A program made the translations under genes and the position numbers. A stretch of DNA of 64,000 bases from Actinomycetota bacterium (lineage in GTDB: Bacteria; Actinomycetota; Aquicultoria; Aquicultorales; Aquicultoraceae). This document shows, piece by piece, positions 63,945 to 64,000 of this stretch. Positions within the stretch are counted from its first letter, which is position 1; the number at the start of each line of letters is the position of its first letter. The stretch covers positions 40,390-104,389 of the forward strand of contig JAGXSZ010000040.1 in NCBI GenBank assembly GCA_018333515.1, given 5' to 3'. A model generated the notes under the pieces. The model made no database searches. It worked only from the letters and a program-made list of their open reading frames with translations, and had not been told where the DNA came from.

Positions 63945-64000
63945 CGCCTGGAGGTCGTAAACCTGCCGACAAAAATGAGGCAAAGATAGACCGGCAGGGG

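Overview
The window is about 64 kb of chromosome from a bacterium of roughly 50 % GC. It has a complete chemotaxis operon, an S-layer-homology (SLH) surface protein, a type IV pilus/secretion-type ATPase, GatCAB amidotransferase, a class I T-box, UUG start codons and rubrerythrin. This points to a largely anaerobic Terrabacteria lineage, such as a deep-branching actinobacterium or a Firmicutes-like organism. The sequence alone does not fix the taxon.

Layout. 1-850: the 3' end of gltX and a tRNA-Gln gene with its own promoter. 850-6800: an AT-richer accessory island starting inside the tRNA. It holds the fused remains of a serine recombinase and an HUH Rep gene, an unknown gene, a GIY-YIG plus Mrr-like nuclease pair (possible restriction or defence module), a REP/MITE palindrome beside a DUF433/DUF5615 toxin-antitoxin pair, a frameshifted Phd antitoxin and a CRISPR-like repeat pair. 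7100-20300: ACR3-like permease, two cspA-type genes with near-identical 138-nt leaders, a rhodanese-like lipoprotein, TypA, an HD-GYP protein, an SLH surface protein and a very unusual pentatricopeptide-repeat (PPR) protein. 20500-31600: the chemotaxis operon (MCP, soluble MCP-like protein, STAS, CheY, CheA, MCP, CheW, CheR, CheB). 31900-49800: secreted NlpC/P60 protein, rubrerythrin, tRNA-Glu, a PilB/GspE ATPase overlapping an HD-GYP gene, several uncharacterised membrane, lipoprotein and secreted genes, UPF0280, a LysM-deacetylase, LigA and a CPBP protease. 49850-53200: gatC-gatA-gatB. 53350-58500: a homocitrate-synthase-like enzyme, aconitase-like LeuC/LeuD subunits and an isocitrate-dehydrogenase-like enzyme, interrupted by a REP-associated transposase with REP hairpins. 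59000-59660: gene debris with one integron-type attC-like site. 59650-63944: a consensus promoter, T-box leader and ilvD-ilvB-ilvN.

How genes work together. gltX, tRNA-Gln and gatCAB fit the indirect route to Gln-tRNA(Gln). The chemotaxis operon, the pilus ATPase and two HD-GYP phosphodiesterases suggest chemotactic and c-di-GMP control of surface motility, since no flagellar gene is seen. The T-box would tie branched-chain amino-acid synthesis to tRNA charging, probably tRNA-Val.

Most interesting: (1) a roughly 196-nt structured RNA at 39840-40035 closed by a long helix and driven by a near-consensus promoter; (2) the PPR protein at 17066-20290, with 32-residue repeats, three inserted modules and a degenerate nucleotidyl-cyclase domain; (3) the citrate/homocitrate-type gene cluster, whose substrate-loop residues argue against leucine synthesis; (4) the twin csp leaders with a hairpin touching the Shine-Dalgarno site; (5) the nuclease pair in the tRNA-Gln island; (6) a RAYT with its REP hairpins and a lone attC-like site.
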